25,981 nucleotides of DNA, taken from contig JAEYNP010000119.1 of NCBI GenBank assembly GCA_023412495.1, positions 1 to 25,981 on the forward strand, written 5' to 3'. Within the stretch, counting starts at the first letter, position 1. Every line of letters starts with the position of its first letter. Below the pieces are notes generated by a model. It worked only from the letters and a program-made list of their open reading frames with translations, was not told where the DNA came from and searched no databases. Below are positions 1 to 9,581 of the stretch, in pieces. This DNA comes from Pseudomonadota bacterium (GTDB lineage Bacteria > Desulfobacterota > Desulfobulbia > Desulfobulbales > Desulfocapsaceae). The position numbers were made by a program, and so were the translations under genes.

Positions 1-12
1 TCGATTCTTTTT

Positions 13-48
13 GCGGGCGGTTTTCAGCCGCCTAAACCCGCCCCTTTT
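13..48 (+). terminator. possible terminator of an upstream gene
   Basis: GGCGG at 16-20 can pair with CCGCC at 28-32, and alternatively GCGGG at 13-17 with CCCGC at 37-41; a short T run follows at 45-48. This could end transcription of a gene left of the window. The T run is short and the stems compete, so the call is weak. The remainder of 1-120 shows no convincing gene on either strand. Confidence 0.3.
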
Positions 49-120
49 CTATTCTTCTCCAATGCCTGCATCTTTCGACTGATCCCTTCTTTTTATCTTT
101 TGCGGATAGAAGGCCGCTCC

Positions 121-180
121 TTGACACTTACAAGATTTTCCAGTACGTATCGAAATAAAGATACGTATTATAGAGGAGGA
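121..180 (+). promoter_or_regulatory. promoter with 8+8 bp operator-like inverted repeat
   Basis: A consensus -35 box TTGACA lies at 121-126. Seventeen bases later, where the -10 box should be, is the left arm of a perfect inverted repeat: TACGTATC at 144-151 and GATACGTA at 160-167, separated by 8 bases. A strong ribosome binding site (GAGGAGGA, 173-180) precedes the ATG at 188. A repeat sitting on the -10 region just upstream of a ribbon-helix-helix gene is the usual layout for autorepression by that protein. The -10 itself matches the consensus poorly. The 10-mer CAGTACGTAT at 141-150 recurs inside the gene at 565-574. Confidence 0.6.
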
Positions 181-187
181 AGGCGCC

Positions 188-658
188 ATGGCCAAAAAAG
201 TAACGATAAGCATCCCCGACATGCTCCACGAGAAACTGGAGAAGTGGCGGGAATCCTTCAATCTCTCCAAAATGTTCCAGGATGCCGTCGTGGATGCCAT
301 CCAGAGGAAAGAGGAATTCCAGAAACGGATTAGGGAAGACCTCGATCTTGGGCAAATTGTCGAGAGGCTTCGCCGCGAAAAGATGCAGTCGGAGCGAAAT
401 TCCCTGGAAGAGGGAAAAACTGATGGGATTCTCTGGGCCAAGACGGCCCATTACGACGACCTGCAGTACGCCCTGCACTGGACCGGTCTCGAGAAGAGTG
501 CAAAAGACCCGGTTCTCGGCCACTATTTTGCTTCCAATCCTACTCTGACCCGTCTTCAACAAAGCAGTACGTATAGCGACACCTACGCCCTCAGTTACCT
601 CAGCGGCTGGAAACAGGGGGTTCTGCAGTTCTGGGAAGAAATTCGAGAAAAGCTGTAA
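188..658 (+). CDS. ribbon-helix-helix (CopG-like) DNA-binding protein with extra C-terminal domain
   Basis: A 156-residue protein. The first ~45 residues look like a CopG/ParD/MetJ-type RHH fold: a short strand (KVTISIP, residues 4-10) and two predicted helices. RHH proteins bind inverted repeats as dimers through the N-terminal strand, and such a repeat overlaps this gene's promoter, so autoregulation is likely. The remaining ~110 residues have no function I recognise. They carry two similar glycine/aromatic motifs, GKTDGILWA near 76-84 and GWKQGVLQFW near 140-149, which may be a duplicated small fold that senses a signal or binds a partner. The ATG at 188 is fixed by a strong ribosome binding site. 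The gene sits 37 bp before the activase gene on the same strand, so the two are probably one operon. No toxin gene adjoins it, which argues against a plain antitoxin. Confidence 0.75.
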   Translation: MAKKVTISIPDMLHEKLEKWRESFNLSKMFQDAVVDAIQRKEEFQKRIREDLDLGQIVERLRREKMQSERNSLEEGKTDGILWAKTAHYDDLQYALHWTGLEKSAKDPVLGHYFASNPTLTRLQQSSTYSDTYALSYLSGWKQGVLQFWEEIREKL

Positions 659-695
659 CTCGTTGCAAAAACAACACAATGGAGGAAACAGGAGC

Positions 696-3600
696 ATGAC
701 TTCTTACTCTGCTGTTTTGGGTATTGATGCAGGTTCGGCAGCCGTGGGTGTCGCAGTATTGGATTCCAACCGGCAGGTTCTTTTTTCAGGCTACGGCTTC
801 CATAAAGGAGATGTGGCAGGGAGATTGAAGGAATTGCTCGAAGGCCGGGATCTGAGCAGGATCGGTCATATCGCGGCGACCGTTTCAACCCCCTCTTCGA
901 TCCTGGCGGAACACCGATTCAATAATCTCATGGCGGCAATCACTGCCGCGAAACAATACCATCCCGATCTGCGTGGCCTGCTGGTGGTGGGCGGGGAGAA
1001 ATTCAGCTTCTCCACCTTCGATGCCATTGGCCACTATCTGGGCTCGACCACTAATACCTCATGTGCGGCGGGCACCGGCAGCTTCCTCGATCAGCAGGCA
1101 GGCCGGCTGAAACTGGACGGCATCGAGGAACTCAGCAGGATCGCCTGCAGCTGCACCGGGGAATGCCCGCAGATCGCCTCACGCTGCGCCGTCTTCGCCA
1201 AGACGGATCTCATTCACGCCCAACAGGAAGGGTATCAGTTGGACGAGATCAGCGACGGCCTCTGCCGGGGACTGGCCAGCAATATCGTGGAGACTCTCTT
1301 TGCCGGCAAGAAGCCGCCACAGGGGAAGACCGTCTTCTGCGGAGGCGTCGCCAAAAACCAGGCTGTGGCCAACCATCTCACAGAGCTGACCGGCATAACG
1401 CCGATCAGGCCCGGAGACGGACATCTCTACGGGGCGATCGGCGCCTGCCTGCTGTTGCTGGAGGAACTTGAGGGCGGCAAGGAATCGGCAGCGCAGCCCC
1501 TTGAAAGGGTGGATCAATTGCTCAGGACCGGTGGTCGGTCCGCCAGGCAGTACCATTATCCACCGCTCAGCCTGCAGCTCTCCACCTATCCGGATTTCAC
1601 CGGCCACACCCATTACCGTACCGCCCGAGCCACCCAGCAAACCAAAGGCATGGACGTTGAAGTCGACCTCTACCTCCCCCTTCCCCGGGGCGAGAAGTTT
1701 GCCGCCTATCTCGGCATCGACATCGGCTCGACCAGCACCAAGGCAGTTCTCACGAATGAGGAGGCAGAGGTAATCGCCGGTTTCTACACCCGCACCGCGG
1801 GACGGCCGCTCATGGCGGTCCAGAATATTTTCTTCGCCATCGACGAACTGCAGCAGCGCCACGGCGTCACATTCGCCATCCTCCAGAGCGGCACCACCGG
1901 CTCCGGCCGCAAGTTCATCGGCAAAATCATCGGCGCAGACGGCATCGTCGACGAGATCACTGCCCACGCCCGCGCCGCCCGGCAACTGGTGCCGGAGGTC
2001 GACACGATCATCGAAATCGGCGGCCAGGACGCCAAGTTCACCACCATGAAGGACGGCCGGGTAACCTTTTCCACCATGAACAATGTCTGCGCCGCAGGCA
2101 CCGGCTCCTTCATCGAGGAACAGGCGGCCAAATTCGGCTGTCCCGTGGAGGAGTACTCGGGCCGGGTGGAGAACCTTAGGGCGCCGATGATCAGCGACCG
2201 CTGCACCGTCTTCATGGAACGTGACATGAATCACTTCCTGAGCGAGGGCTACGATATCGACGAGGTCCTGGCCGCAGCCCTCCACTCGGTCCGGGAAAAC
2301 TACCTGATGAAGGTGGCCACCGAAAAAAACATCGGCAAGACCATCCTCTTCCAGGGGGCCACTGCCAAGAATAAAGCGTTGGTCGCCGCCTTCGAGCAGC
2401 ACCTGAGACAGCCGATCCATGTCTCCCGGTACTGCCATCTGACCGGGGCCCTGGGTACCGCCCTCATCCTCCGGGACGAGCGCCGTGCCGGAACCGGCTT
2501 CGCGGGCCTCGATCTCTACAAGAAAAGCATCCCGATCATGGGCGAAGTCTGCGAGCTGTGCACCAACCACTGCAAGATCACGGTGGCCAATATCGAGGGC
2601 CAGAATGTCGCCTACGGTTTCCTCTGCGGCCGCGACTACGACACCCAGCGCTATGTGGCTCGGGATTCGGCTGCCCTCGACCTGCTGCGGGAGAGAAAGC
2701 GGCTCGCAAGCTTTGCCAAACAGGCGGCCGACAGCGACCTCACCATCGGTCTGCCCGCCGCCGTCCACCTGGTCGACGACCTCCATCTGTGGCAGAAGTT
2801 CTTCGATGCCCTCGGGATCGGGACGCTGACCAGCGAACGGTATGGTGAAGCCCTGAAGGAAGGCAAGAAGCTCAGCCAGGCGGAATTCTGCGCCCCCATG
2901 ACAGCCATGCACGGCCATGCGCGCTGGCTGCTCGACCGCACCGACTACCTCTTCATGCCAATATACTTGGAAAACAAGGCAAAGGACGCCCGACGCCAGT
3001 ACTGTTACTACACCCAGTTCCTGCCGAGCCTCATTACCGAAGTGGCCGGGGAGGACGAAAAACGGGTCCTGCGGCCGGTGATTAAATATCTCTACACAAG
3101 CTTTCATACCAAGATACAGCTCTACCGAATGCTGCAGGGAATCCGGCCAGGCCGGTGGAACTTCTTCGAGGTGGCCGCGGCCTATGACCGCGCGGTGGAA
3201 TTCGATCGGAGCTACCGCGACAAATTGAGGGAGTGCTTTGCGTCGAAGAAAGCGGCACTTGCCCCGGACGGAATCGGCGTAGTCTTCGTCGGCCGACCCT
3301 ACACCCTGCTCTCGCCCTCGCTCAATGCCAACATTCCCAGAATTTTCAGGAATATGGGTATCGACACCTTCTTTCAGGACATGGTGGACTGCGAGCCGAA
3401 GGACGTCGCGGAACTGCGGCCCTTCCTCCAGGAGCTCCACTGGGAGTACGCCGCGAAGATCATCGAGGTCACCGAGGCGATCGCTAGAACGGAGGGCATA
3501 TATCCCGTCTACGTCACCTCCTTCAAGTGTTCGCCCGACTCCTTTGGCGTGGAATACTTCAAGAAGATCATGGACAGCCACAACAAGCCGTACCTCATCC

Positions 3601-4940
3601 TGGCGCTTGACGGCCACGATTCGAGCGTCGGCTACGAAACGCGGGTCGAGGCAGCGGTCCGGGCTTTCAAAAACCACCGGGAGCAGCAGCGGCCGGTCTT
3701 CCTGCCGGTCGACTACGCCGACCTCAACCAGACCTATCTCGAGTCCATGGCGGGAAGGCAGGTGCTCTTTCCCAACTGGGACCACCTCACCTGCTCGCTC
3801 CTGGTGGCCACCCTGAAGCGTGAGGGCTACGATGCCCATCTCCTGGAAGAGTCGGAGCAGATCATCCGGACAAGCCTGCGCCACAATACCGGGCAGTGCA
3901 TTCCCTTAAATGTCGTCGCCCAAGGCGCCATCGAATACATCAAGAAGTACCGGCTCGATCCAGCCAGGTGCGTGCTGTGGCTCAACCGGGCATATATCGG
4001 CTGCAATATCCGGATGTATCCCAACTACATCCGGCAGATCCTCCTCGAGCACGGCGAGGGCATGGAACATCTTGCTGTCCACCAGGGCGACATAGCCTTT
4101 ACCAATATCTCGGTCAAGGCCTCGGTGTACGCTTACTTCGCCTTCCTGCTGGGCGGCATGCTGCGCCGAATCGCCTGCAAGATCAGACCCTACGAGGTGG
4201 AGCGCGGCCAGACCGACCGGGTGCTCAACCAAAGCATCAAGATGCTGGCCGATGCCTTCACCGGCAAGCGGGCCATCGAGAAGACCCTCGACGAGATCGT
4301 CTCCCACTTCGAATGGATCGAGACGAGCGGCGCGCCGCGACCCAAGGTGGCAATCTTCGGCGATATCTACTCCCGCGACAACGAGGTGATGAACCAGGAT
4401 CTGATCCGCTTCATCGAGGCGAACGGCGGCGAGGCGATCACCACCCCCTACAGCGAATACGCCAAGATGATCGCCGGCAGCTACATCCGCAAGTGGTTCA
4501 ACGAAGGCAAGTATGTCGACGTCCTGACCAGCCGGACCATGCTCACCGCCATGACGGCAATGGAAAAAAGCTGCCTGAAGATCCTCGGCCGTATCCTCGG
4601 CCCCCAGCAAAGCTACGACGACGACCCGGCGGAGGTGCTGGCAAGGTACAACGTCTCCATCGAGAACACCGGGGAGTCCATGGACAATATCCTCAAGGTT
4701 CACTACCTGAAGAAGCACTACCCGGACACCTCTCTCTTCGTCCAGGCCAACCCGGCCCTCTGCTGCGCCTCCCTCATCACCGAGGCGATGCGGGGGATGA
4801 TCGAGAAGAACACCGGTGTGCCCGTCGTCTCCATCACCTATGACGGCACAGGCGGCAGGAAGAACGACATCATCATTCCCTACCTGAAGTATCCCCGACT
4901 CCAGAAGACAGAAGTCAGAAGACAGAGGACAGAGGGATGA
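696..4940 (+). CDS. fused acyl-CoA dehydratase activase / HgdB-like (DUF2229) Fe-S protein
   Basis: A 1414-residue protein of the BadF/BadG/BcrA/BcrD (HgdC-type) ASKHA ATPase superfamily. Such activators hydrolyse ATP to push low-potential electrons onto 2-hydroxyacyl-CoA dehydratases, benzoyl-CoA reductases or double-cubane proteins. Domain 1 spans ~5-265 and domain 2 ~335-600. Each has the cluster-ligand pair: Cys123 (CAAGTGSF) with Cys164, and Cys465 (CAAGTGSF) with Cys503. Domain 2 has the canonical phosphate loop GIDIGSTSTK (340-349) and IGGQDAK (441-447); in domain 1 these read GIDAGSAAVG and VVGGEKF, so it is probably ATPase-deficient. A CELCTNHC motif (619-626) leads into a DUF2229/HgdB-like half with many cysteines (e.g. 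732, 770, 945, 1068, 1103). The ATG at 696, ten bases after GGAGG, is preferred to an upstream TTG at 663. The last ~12 residues are encoded by a heptamer repeat. The substrate is unknown. Confidence 0.85.
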   Translation: MTSYSAVLGIDAGSAAVGVAVLDSNRQVLFSGYGFHKGDVAGRLKELLEGRDLSRIGHIAATVSTPSSILAEHRFNNLMAAITAAKQYHPDLRGLLVVGGEKFSFSTFDAIGHYLGSTTNTSCAAGTGSFLDQQAGRLKLDGIEELSRIACSCTGECPQIASRCAVFAKTDLIHAQQEGYQLDEISDGLCRGLASNIVETLFAGKKPPQGKTVFCGGVAKNQAVANHLTELTGITPIRPGDGHLYGAIGACLLLLEELEGGKESAAQPLERVDQLLRTGGRSARQYHYPPLSLQLSTYPDFTGHTHYRTARATQQTKGMDVEVDLYLPLPRGEKFAAYLGIDIGSTSTKAVLTNEEAEVIAGFYTRTAGRPLMAVQNIFFAIDELQQRHGVTFAILQSGTTGSGRKFIGKIIGADGIVDEITAHARAARQLVPEVDTIIEIGGQDAKFTTMKDGRVTFSTMNNVCAAGTGSFIEEQAAKFGCPVEEYSGRVENLRAPMISDRCTVFMERDMNHFLSEGYDIDEVLAAALHSVRENYLMKVATEKNIGKTILFQGATAKNKALVAAFEQHLRQPIHVSRYCHLTGALGTALILRDERRAGTGFAGLDLYKKSIPIMGEVCELCTNHCKITVANIEGQNVAYGFLCGRDYDTQRYVARDSAALDLLRERKRLASFAKQAADSDLTIGLPAAVHLVDDLHLWQKFFDALGIGTLTSERYGEALKEGKKLSQAEFCAPMTAMHGHARWLLDRTDYLFMPIYLENKAKDARRQYCYYTQFLPSLITEVAGEDEKRVLRPVIKYLYTSFHTKIQLYRMLQGIRPGRWNFFEVAAAYDRAVEFDRSYRDKLRECFASKKAALAPDGIGVVFVGRPYTLLSPSLNANIPRIFRNMGIDTFFQDMVDCEPKDVAELRPFLQELHWEYAAKIIEVTEAIARTEGIYPVYVTSFKCSPDSFGVEYFKKIMDSHNKPYLILALDGHDSSVGYETRVEAAVRAFKNHREQQRPVFLPVDYADLNQTYLESMAGRQVLFPNWDHLTCSLLVATLKREGYDAHLLEESEQIIRTSLRHNTGQCIPLNVVAQGAIEYIKKYRLDPARCVLWLNRAYIGCNIRMYPNYIRQILLEHGEGMEHLAVHQGDIAFTNISVKASVYAYFAFLLGGMLRRIACKIRPYEVERGQTDRVLNQSIKMLADAFTGKRAIEKTLDEIVSHFEWIETSGAPRPKVAIFGDIYSRDNEVMNQDLIRFIEANGGEAITTPYSEYAKMIAGSYIRKWFNEGKYVDVLTSRTMLTAMTAMEKSCLKILGRILGPQQSYDDDPAEVLARYNVSIENTGESMDNILKVHYLKKHYPDTSLFVQANPALCCASLITEAMRGMIEKNTGVPVVSITYDGTGGRKNDIIIPYLKYPRLQKTEVRRQRTEG
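4902..4936 (+). repeat. five heptamer tandem units (CAGARGN)
   Basis: Five 7-bp units run head to tail: CAGAAGA, CAGAAGT, CAGAAGA, CAGAGGA, CAGAGGG. They overlap the last codons of the activase gene, whose TGA follows at 4938-4940. The encoded tail (QKTEVRRQRTEG) therefore comes from the repeat rather than from the conserved protein, which plausibly ended near the preceding PYLKYPR. Confidence 0.7.
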
Positions 4941-4969
4941 GCTGTGATGAGGCACACCCAAATGGCGGG

Positions 4970-5019
4970 ATCGCTATCGGGATCGAAAAGCAAGGTTCGA
5001 CCCCGAGTCCGATAGCGAT
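4970..5019. terminator. long hairpin between convergent genes, probable bidirectional transcription end
   Basis: ATCGCTATCGG at 4970-4980 is complementary to CCGATAGCGAT at 5009-5019. Inside, CGGGATCGAA (4978-4987) pairs with TTCGACCCCG (4996-5005) with one mismatch, so a bulged stem of about 18 pairs with an 8-base loop can form. It lies between the ends of the rightward activase gene and the leftward efflux operon, where a two-way stop is expected. There is no T run on either strand, so it may be a repeat-family hairpin rather than a classic intrinsic terminator. Confidence 0.5.
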
Positions 5020-5042
5020 TTCGATCCCGAGTCGACAATTCG

Positions 5043-6428
5043 TCATTCGGCGGGACCGCCGCCGAATACCTTGTAGATATCAGCCTGATTGACCAGTTGG
5101 GCGAGCTGCAGGCCTATATAACCCTGCCGCGCGGTATAGAGGGATCGCTGGGCATCGAGCAGGGTCAGGTGGCTGTCGAGACCCTCCTGGTAGCGCTGGT
5201 CGGCCGCGGCATAGTACTCCTGATTGGCCTGCAGGTTGGCCTTCTGGGCCGCCAGCTGTTCCCGGTAGGTGGCCTCGGCCACCAGCACGTCCGCCGCCTC
5301 ACGGAAGGCGGCCTGGATCGCACCTTCATACCTGGCGATCGCCGCATCCTTCCGGATCTCCGCCACATCGAGCTGAGCATCGAGCCTCCCCCCGGTGAAA
5401 ATCGGCAGTGTTACGGAGGGCGAAAAGAGCCAGGTCCCGGCGCTGCCGTCAAAGAGATCTGTCAATTCCCCGCTCGCCAGTCCAGCGTTGGCGGTCAGGC
5501 TGATAGTCGGGAAAAAGGCCGCCCGCGCCGCACCGATGTTGGCGTTGGCTCCCTTCAAGGCATGCTCCGCCGCCAGGATATCCGGCCGCTGCAGCAGCAC
5601 CTCCGAGGAAATCGGCTGGAGAAAGACCGGGAAGGGTCGTCGTTCGGACAGCGGCACAGTGTCGGCGGAAAGATCCGGCACAGGCCCGCCGGTGAGCAAG
5701 CCTAAGAAGTGGAGATCCTCGGCGATCTGGCGGCGGTACAAGGCGAGATTGGCCCTTGCGGTCTCCAGCGCCGTTCGTGACTGGGCCAGGGCCAGCTGGT
5801 TGGCGATGCCCTCCCTGGTCCGCAGTTCCACCAGCCGGTAGGATTCCTCCTGGTTGCGGAAGGTGTCCTCGGTGATCGCCAGCAGTTCCCGGTCGGCCAA
5901 ATAGGTCAGATAGGCCCGCGCCACCTCGGCGATAAGGCTTATCCGGACACTGCGGTAGTTTTCCTCCTGGGAGAGATACTGCTGCAGCACATCCTCTTCG
6001 AGGTTTCTCAACCGAACGAAGAAGTCCAGCTCATAGGCGGTGATCCCCACCGAGAGGGCATAGCTCTCGGCGGTCAGATGGCGGCCGGCGGTGTAGACCC
6101 GCTGCTTGCCCCCCGAGCCGGCGACATTCACCGTCGGCAGCAGCGCCGCCCGCTGGATCCGGTACTGGGCCTGAAATGATTCGACGTTCAGGGCCGTCTG
6201 GCGCAGGTCGCGGTTATTGGCGAGAGCCTGCTCGATCAGCCGCTGCAGGGTCGGCTCGGTGAAATAGTCTCGCCAGCCGGGATCAACCTGCGCCTGCTGT
6301 CCGGCAGGCGAGGAGGCAGGCAGGGCGACTACCGGCGGCATCTCCGGCTGCAGATATTGCGGAGCGAGGGAGCATCCCTGCAGGGCAAGAGCTAGAAGCC
6401 CCGCGAGTTGTACATATTTAATTCGCAT
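5043..6428 (-). CDS. RND efflux outer-membrane factor lipoprotein (NodT/OprM family)
   Basis: A 461-residue TolC-like channel that carries substrates across the outer membrane in a tripartite RND pump. The N-terminus is a lipoprotein signal: charged start, hydrophobic stretch, lipobox LQGC with Cys19 as the probable lipidation site. The rest shows the two OEP repeats typical of the family, with alanine/glutamine-rich helices (e.g. [15 protein letters not shown]) and the conserved segment [23 protein letters not shown] cut here to its core [13 protein letters not shown]. Length matches OprM/CusC relatives. A strong AGGAGG lies just upstream of the ATG at 6428. The first 11 bases overlap the end of the permease gene, so translation is probably coupled. 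It is the last gene of the efflux operon. Drug specificity cannot be read from the sequence. Confidence 0.92.
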   Translation of the reverse strand: MRIKYVQLAGLLALALQGCSLAPQYLQPEMPPVVALPASSPAGQQAQVDPGWRDYFTEPTLQRLIEQALANNRDLRQTALNVESFQAQYRIQRAALLPTVNVAGSGGKQRVYTAGRHLTAESYALSVGITAYELDFFVRLRNLEEDVLQQYLSQEENYRSVRISLIAEVARAYLTYLADRELLAITEDTFRNQEESYRLVELRTREGIANQLALAQSRTALETARANLALYRRQIAEDLHFLGLLTGGPVPDLSADTVPLSERRPFPVFLQPISSEVLLQRPDILAAEHALKGANANIGAARAAFFPTISLTANAGLASGELTDLFDGSAGTWLFSPSVTLPIFTGGRLDAQLDVAEIRKDAAIARYEGAIQAAFREAADVLVAEATYREQLAAQKANLQANQEYYAAADQRYQEGLDSHLTLLDAQRSLYTARQGYIGLQLAQLVNQADIYKVFGGGPAE

Positions 6429-9400
6429 GACTTCCCTCCTCCACCGCTGCGGCGGACACCTGGATATTGCGGCGCCGGCCGAACAGACGGATCACCACGA
6501 AAAAAAACAAGGGAATGAAAAAGATCGCCAGCACCGTGGCCGACAGCATCCCGCCGAGAACCCCGGTACCGATGGCATGCCGACTGTTGACGCCTGCGCC
6601 AGTGCTGATGGCAAGCGGCAGAACACCCAGCATGAACGCCATCGACGTCATCAGGATCGGCCGCAGCCGCTGCCGGCAAGCCTTGAGCGTCGACTCGACC
6701 AGATCGCGGCCCTTATCATAGCGGCGCTTGGCGAATTCGACGATGAGGATGGCGTTCTTGGCAGACAGCCCGATGGTGGTCAAAAGGCCTACCTGAAAGT
6801 AAACGTCGTTTTCCAGGCCTCTCGTGTAGGTGGCGAGCAGCGCGCCCAACACGCCGATTGGCACCGCCAGCATGACCGAGAACGGCACCGACCAGCTCTC
6901 GTAGAGGGCGGCAAGCGACAGGAACACCACCAGCAGCGAGATGGCGTAGAGCCCCGGCGCCTGTGAGCCCGCCTGCTGCTCCTGGTAGGAGGCCGCGGTC
7001 CACTCGTAGCCGATCCCGACCGGGAGTTTGGCCACCATCTCGCCGATCAGCTGCATGGCGTAGCCGCTCGATTTGCCGGGCGCCGCCTCGCCGACGATCT
7101 CCATCCCCGGATTGCCGTTATAGCGCTCGAGCCTCGGCGAGCCGAAACTCCAATTGCCGCGGGTAAAGGTCGAAAACGGCACCATCTCCCCCTGATTATT
7201 GCGGACATACCAGAGGTTCAGGTCTTCCGGCTGCATACGGAAAGGGGCATCGGCCTGGACGTAGACCTTTTTCACCCTGCCCTGATGGAGGAAGTCGTTG
7301 ACGTAGCTGGAACCCCAGGCCATGGACAGCGTCGAGTTGAGGTCGGCAATGCTGACCCCCTGGGCCATGGCCTTCTCGTAGTCGATGTCCACGTTGAACT
7401 GCGGGGTGTCCTCCATGCCGTTCGGCCGAACCCTGGTGAGGCCGGGGTTCTGGGCGGCCATGCCGAGCAGCATGTTGCGCGCCTCGAGCAGCTTGTCGTG
7501 GCCAAGCCCGCCGCGGTCCTGGAGAAAAAAGTCGAAGCCGGTGGAGGTGCCGAGCGCCGGGATGGCCGGCAGGTTGAAGGCGAAGACCATCGCCTCCTTG
7601 ATCTGGGAGAACGCCCCCATCGATCTGCCGATTATGGCCTTTACCGACTGCTGCGGGCTTTTGCGCTCCGACCAGTCGCGAAGCTGGGCGAAGACCATGC
7701 CGATATTCTGACCCTGGCCGGCGAAGCTGAAGCCGGCGACGGTGAAGGCCGACTTGACGTTGGCCTCTTCCTTGGTCAGATAATGGTCTCGCACCCGGTC
7801 GAGCACCTCCTGGGTGCGCTCGAGCGTCGCTCCCGCCGGCAGCTGGACCATGGTCAGGAAGACGCCCTGGTCCTCCTCCGGAATGAAGGAAGTCGGCAGC
7901 TTGGTGAACAGGAAGGCGGTGCCGCCGATCACCGCTAGGTAGACCAGGGCAAACCGGCCGGTGCGTTTCAATATATAGCCGACTCCGCTGCGGTAGCGGT
8001 CGGCGTTTTTCTCGAAAAAGCGGTTGAACCAGCCGAAGAAGCCGCGTTTCTTCATATGGGCCCCCTTCTGCACCGGCTTGAGCAGCGTAGCGCAAAGCGC
8101 GGGGGTGAGTATCAACGCCACCAGCACCGACAGGGTCATGGCCGAGACGATGGTCAGCGAGAACTGCCGGTAGATTGCGCCGGTGGAGCCGCCGAAAAAG
8201 GCCATCGGCACGAATACCGCCGACAGAACAAGGGCGATGCCGATCAGGGCCCCGGTGATCTGATCCATCGACTTGCGCGTCGCCTCCAGCGGCGAAAGCC
8301 CCTCTTCGCTCATGATCCGCTCGACGTTCTCGACGACCACGATGGCGTCGTCTACCAAGAGGCCGATGGCCAGCACCAGGCCGAACATGGTCATGGTGTT
8401 GATGGAGTAGCCGAAGGCAGCCATGACCCCGAAGGTGCCGAGCAGAACGACCGGCACGGCAATTGTCGGAATGAGCGTCGCCCGGAAGTTCTGGAGAAAG
8501 AGGAACATAACGAAGAAGACCAGGATGATCGCCTCGATCAGGGTCTTGACCACCTCCTGGATGGAAATCTTGATGAAGGTGGTGGTGTCGTAGGGATAGA
8601 CGACCTTGACGCCCGCCGGGAAATAGGGTTCCAGTTCGGCGATCTTGGCCTTCACCGCCTCGGCGGTGGCGAGCGCGTTGGCGCCGGTTGCGAGCATGAC
8701 CGCCATACCACCGGCCGGCTGTCTGTTGAAGGTGTTGATGGTGGTGTAGCTTTCCGAACCCACCTCGACGCGGGCCACATCCTTCAGCCGGATCTGGGCC
8801 CCGTCTGGCTTCACCTTCAAGAGGATCTGGGCGAACTCGTCCGGCGAGCTCATCATGGTCCTGGCCATCATGGTGGCGGTTATCGGCTGGCCTTCAACCG
8901 CCGGGCTGCCGCCAAGGCTGCCGGCGGCCACCTGGTGGTTCTGGGCCTTGATAGCGTTCGCCACATCGGCGGGGGTCAGCTGGTAGCTCTGCAGCCTGTG
9001 GGGATCGAGCCAGATGCGCATGGCGTATTGGCTGCCGAAGACCTGGATGCTGCCCACGCCTTCCACGCGGCTCAAGGGGTCGCGCAGGGTGGTGACCATA
9101 TAGTCCCAGATGTCGTAGTTCTCCAGGCTGTCGTCGGTGGCGACCAGGCCGACGATCATCAGGAAGGTCGAGTTGGACTTGTTGACCTGCACCCCTTCCT
9201 GCTGCACCGCCTGCGGCAGCAAAGCCATGGCCTGCTGCAGCTTGTTCTGCACCTGGACCTGGGCTATGTCGCCGTTGGTGCCGGCCTCGAAGGTGAGCGT
9301 AATGGTGACGCTGCCGGTCGAGGAGCTTTCCGACTTCATGTAGATGAAGTTGTCGAGACCGGTCATCGACTGCTCAATAATCTGGGTCACACTGTTCTCT

Positions 9401-9576
9401 ATGGTCTGCGCCGAGGCCCCGGGGTACTTGGTGGTGATGCGCACCGAGGGCGGGGCGATCTCCGGATACTGGGAAACGGGCAGGTTGACCACCGAGATGG
9501 CTCCCGCAAGCATGATGACGATCGCGATAACCCACGCAAAGATGGGACGATCGATAAAAAACCTAGCCATATTCAT
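6418..9576 (-). CDS. RND efflux permease, HAE1 family (AcrB/MexB-like)
   Basis: A 1052-residue inner-membrane proton/drug antiporter. It starts with the family hallmark [14 protein letters not shown], has two large periplasmic loops and about 12 membrane helices, and keeps the proton-relay residues: the Asp-Asp pair in [16 protein letters not shown] (helix 4) and the Lys in [14 protein letters not shown] (helix 10). Length is that of AcrB (~1050). It takes substrates from periplasm and outer leaflet and passes them to the outer-membrane channel through the fusion protein. The gene starts 5 bp after the fusion-protein gene stops. Two starts are possible: ATG at 9576, only 3 bases from GAGG, or ATG at 9570, 9 bases away, which gives the usual MARFF start. 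The hydrophobic-efflux subfamily is clear; a heavy-metal (CzcA) type is not supported. Confidence 0.95.
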   Translation of the reverse strand: MNMARFFIDRPIFAWVIAIVIMLAGAISVVNLPVSQYPEIAPPSVRITTKYPGASAQTIENSVTQIIEQSMTGLDNFIYMKSESSSTGSVTITLTFEAGTNGDIAQVQVQNKLQQAMALLPQAVQQEGVQVNKSNSTFLMIVGLVATDDSLENYDIWDYMVTTLRDPLSRVEGVGSIQVFGSQYAMRIWLDPHRLQSYQLTPADVANAIKAQNHQVAAGSLGGSPAVEGQPITATMMARTMMSSPDEFAQILLKVKPDGAQIRLKDVARVEVGSESYTTINTFNRQPAGGMAVMLATGANALATAEAVKAKIAELEPYFPAGVKVVYPYDTTTFIKISIQEVVKTLIEAIILVFFVMFLFLQNFRATLIPTIAVPVVLLGTFGVMAAFGYSINTMTMFGLVLAIGLLVDDAIVVVENVERIMSEEGLSPLEATRKSMDQITGALIGIALVLSAVFVPMAFFGGSTGAIYRQFSLTIVSAMTLSVLVALILTPALCATLLKPVQKGAHMKKRGFFGWFNRFFEKNADRYRSGVGYILKRTGRFALVYLAVIGGTAFLFTKLPTSFIPEEDQGVFLTMVQLPAGATLERTQEVLDRVRDHYLTKEEANVKSAFTVAGFSFAGQGQNIGMVFAQLRDWSERKSPQQSVKAIIGRSMGAFSQIKEAMVFAFNLPAIPALGTSTGFDFFLQDRGGLGHDKLLEARNMLLGMAAQNPGLTRVRPNGMEDTPQFNVDIDYEKAMAQGVSIADLNSTLSMAWGSSYVNDFLHQGRVKKVYVQADAPFRMQPEDLNLWYVRNNQGEMVPFSTFTRGNWSFGSPRLERYNGNPGMEIVGEAAPGKSSGYAMQLIGEMVAKLPVGIGYEWTAASYQEQQAGSQAPGLYAISLLVVFLSLAALYESWSVPFSVMLAVPIGVLGALLATYTRGLENDVYFQVGLLTTIGLSAKNAILIVEFAKRRYDKGRDLVESTLKACRQRLRPILMTSMAFMLGVLPLAISTGAGVNSRHAIGTGVLGGMLSATVLAIFFIPLFFFVVIRLFGRRRNIQVSAAAVEEGSHAN

Positions 9577-9581
9577 TCACC

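Noticed and set aside
188..658. RHH protein as the antitoxin of a toxin-antitoxin pair
   Set aside because: No small toxin gene adjoins; the next gene is a 1414-residue metabolic protein and the RHH protein is too long for a typical antitoxin.
128..697. 189-codon minus-strand frame over the RHH gene
   Set aside because: The RHH frame has a promoter, ribosome binding site and recognisable fold; the antisense product has none.
1179..3884. 901-codon open frame on the minus strand under the activase gene
   Set aside because: Antisense of a clearly conserved protein in high-GC sequence; the product is low-complexity and shows no known motif.
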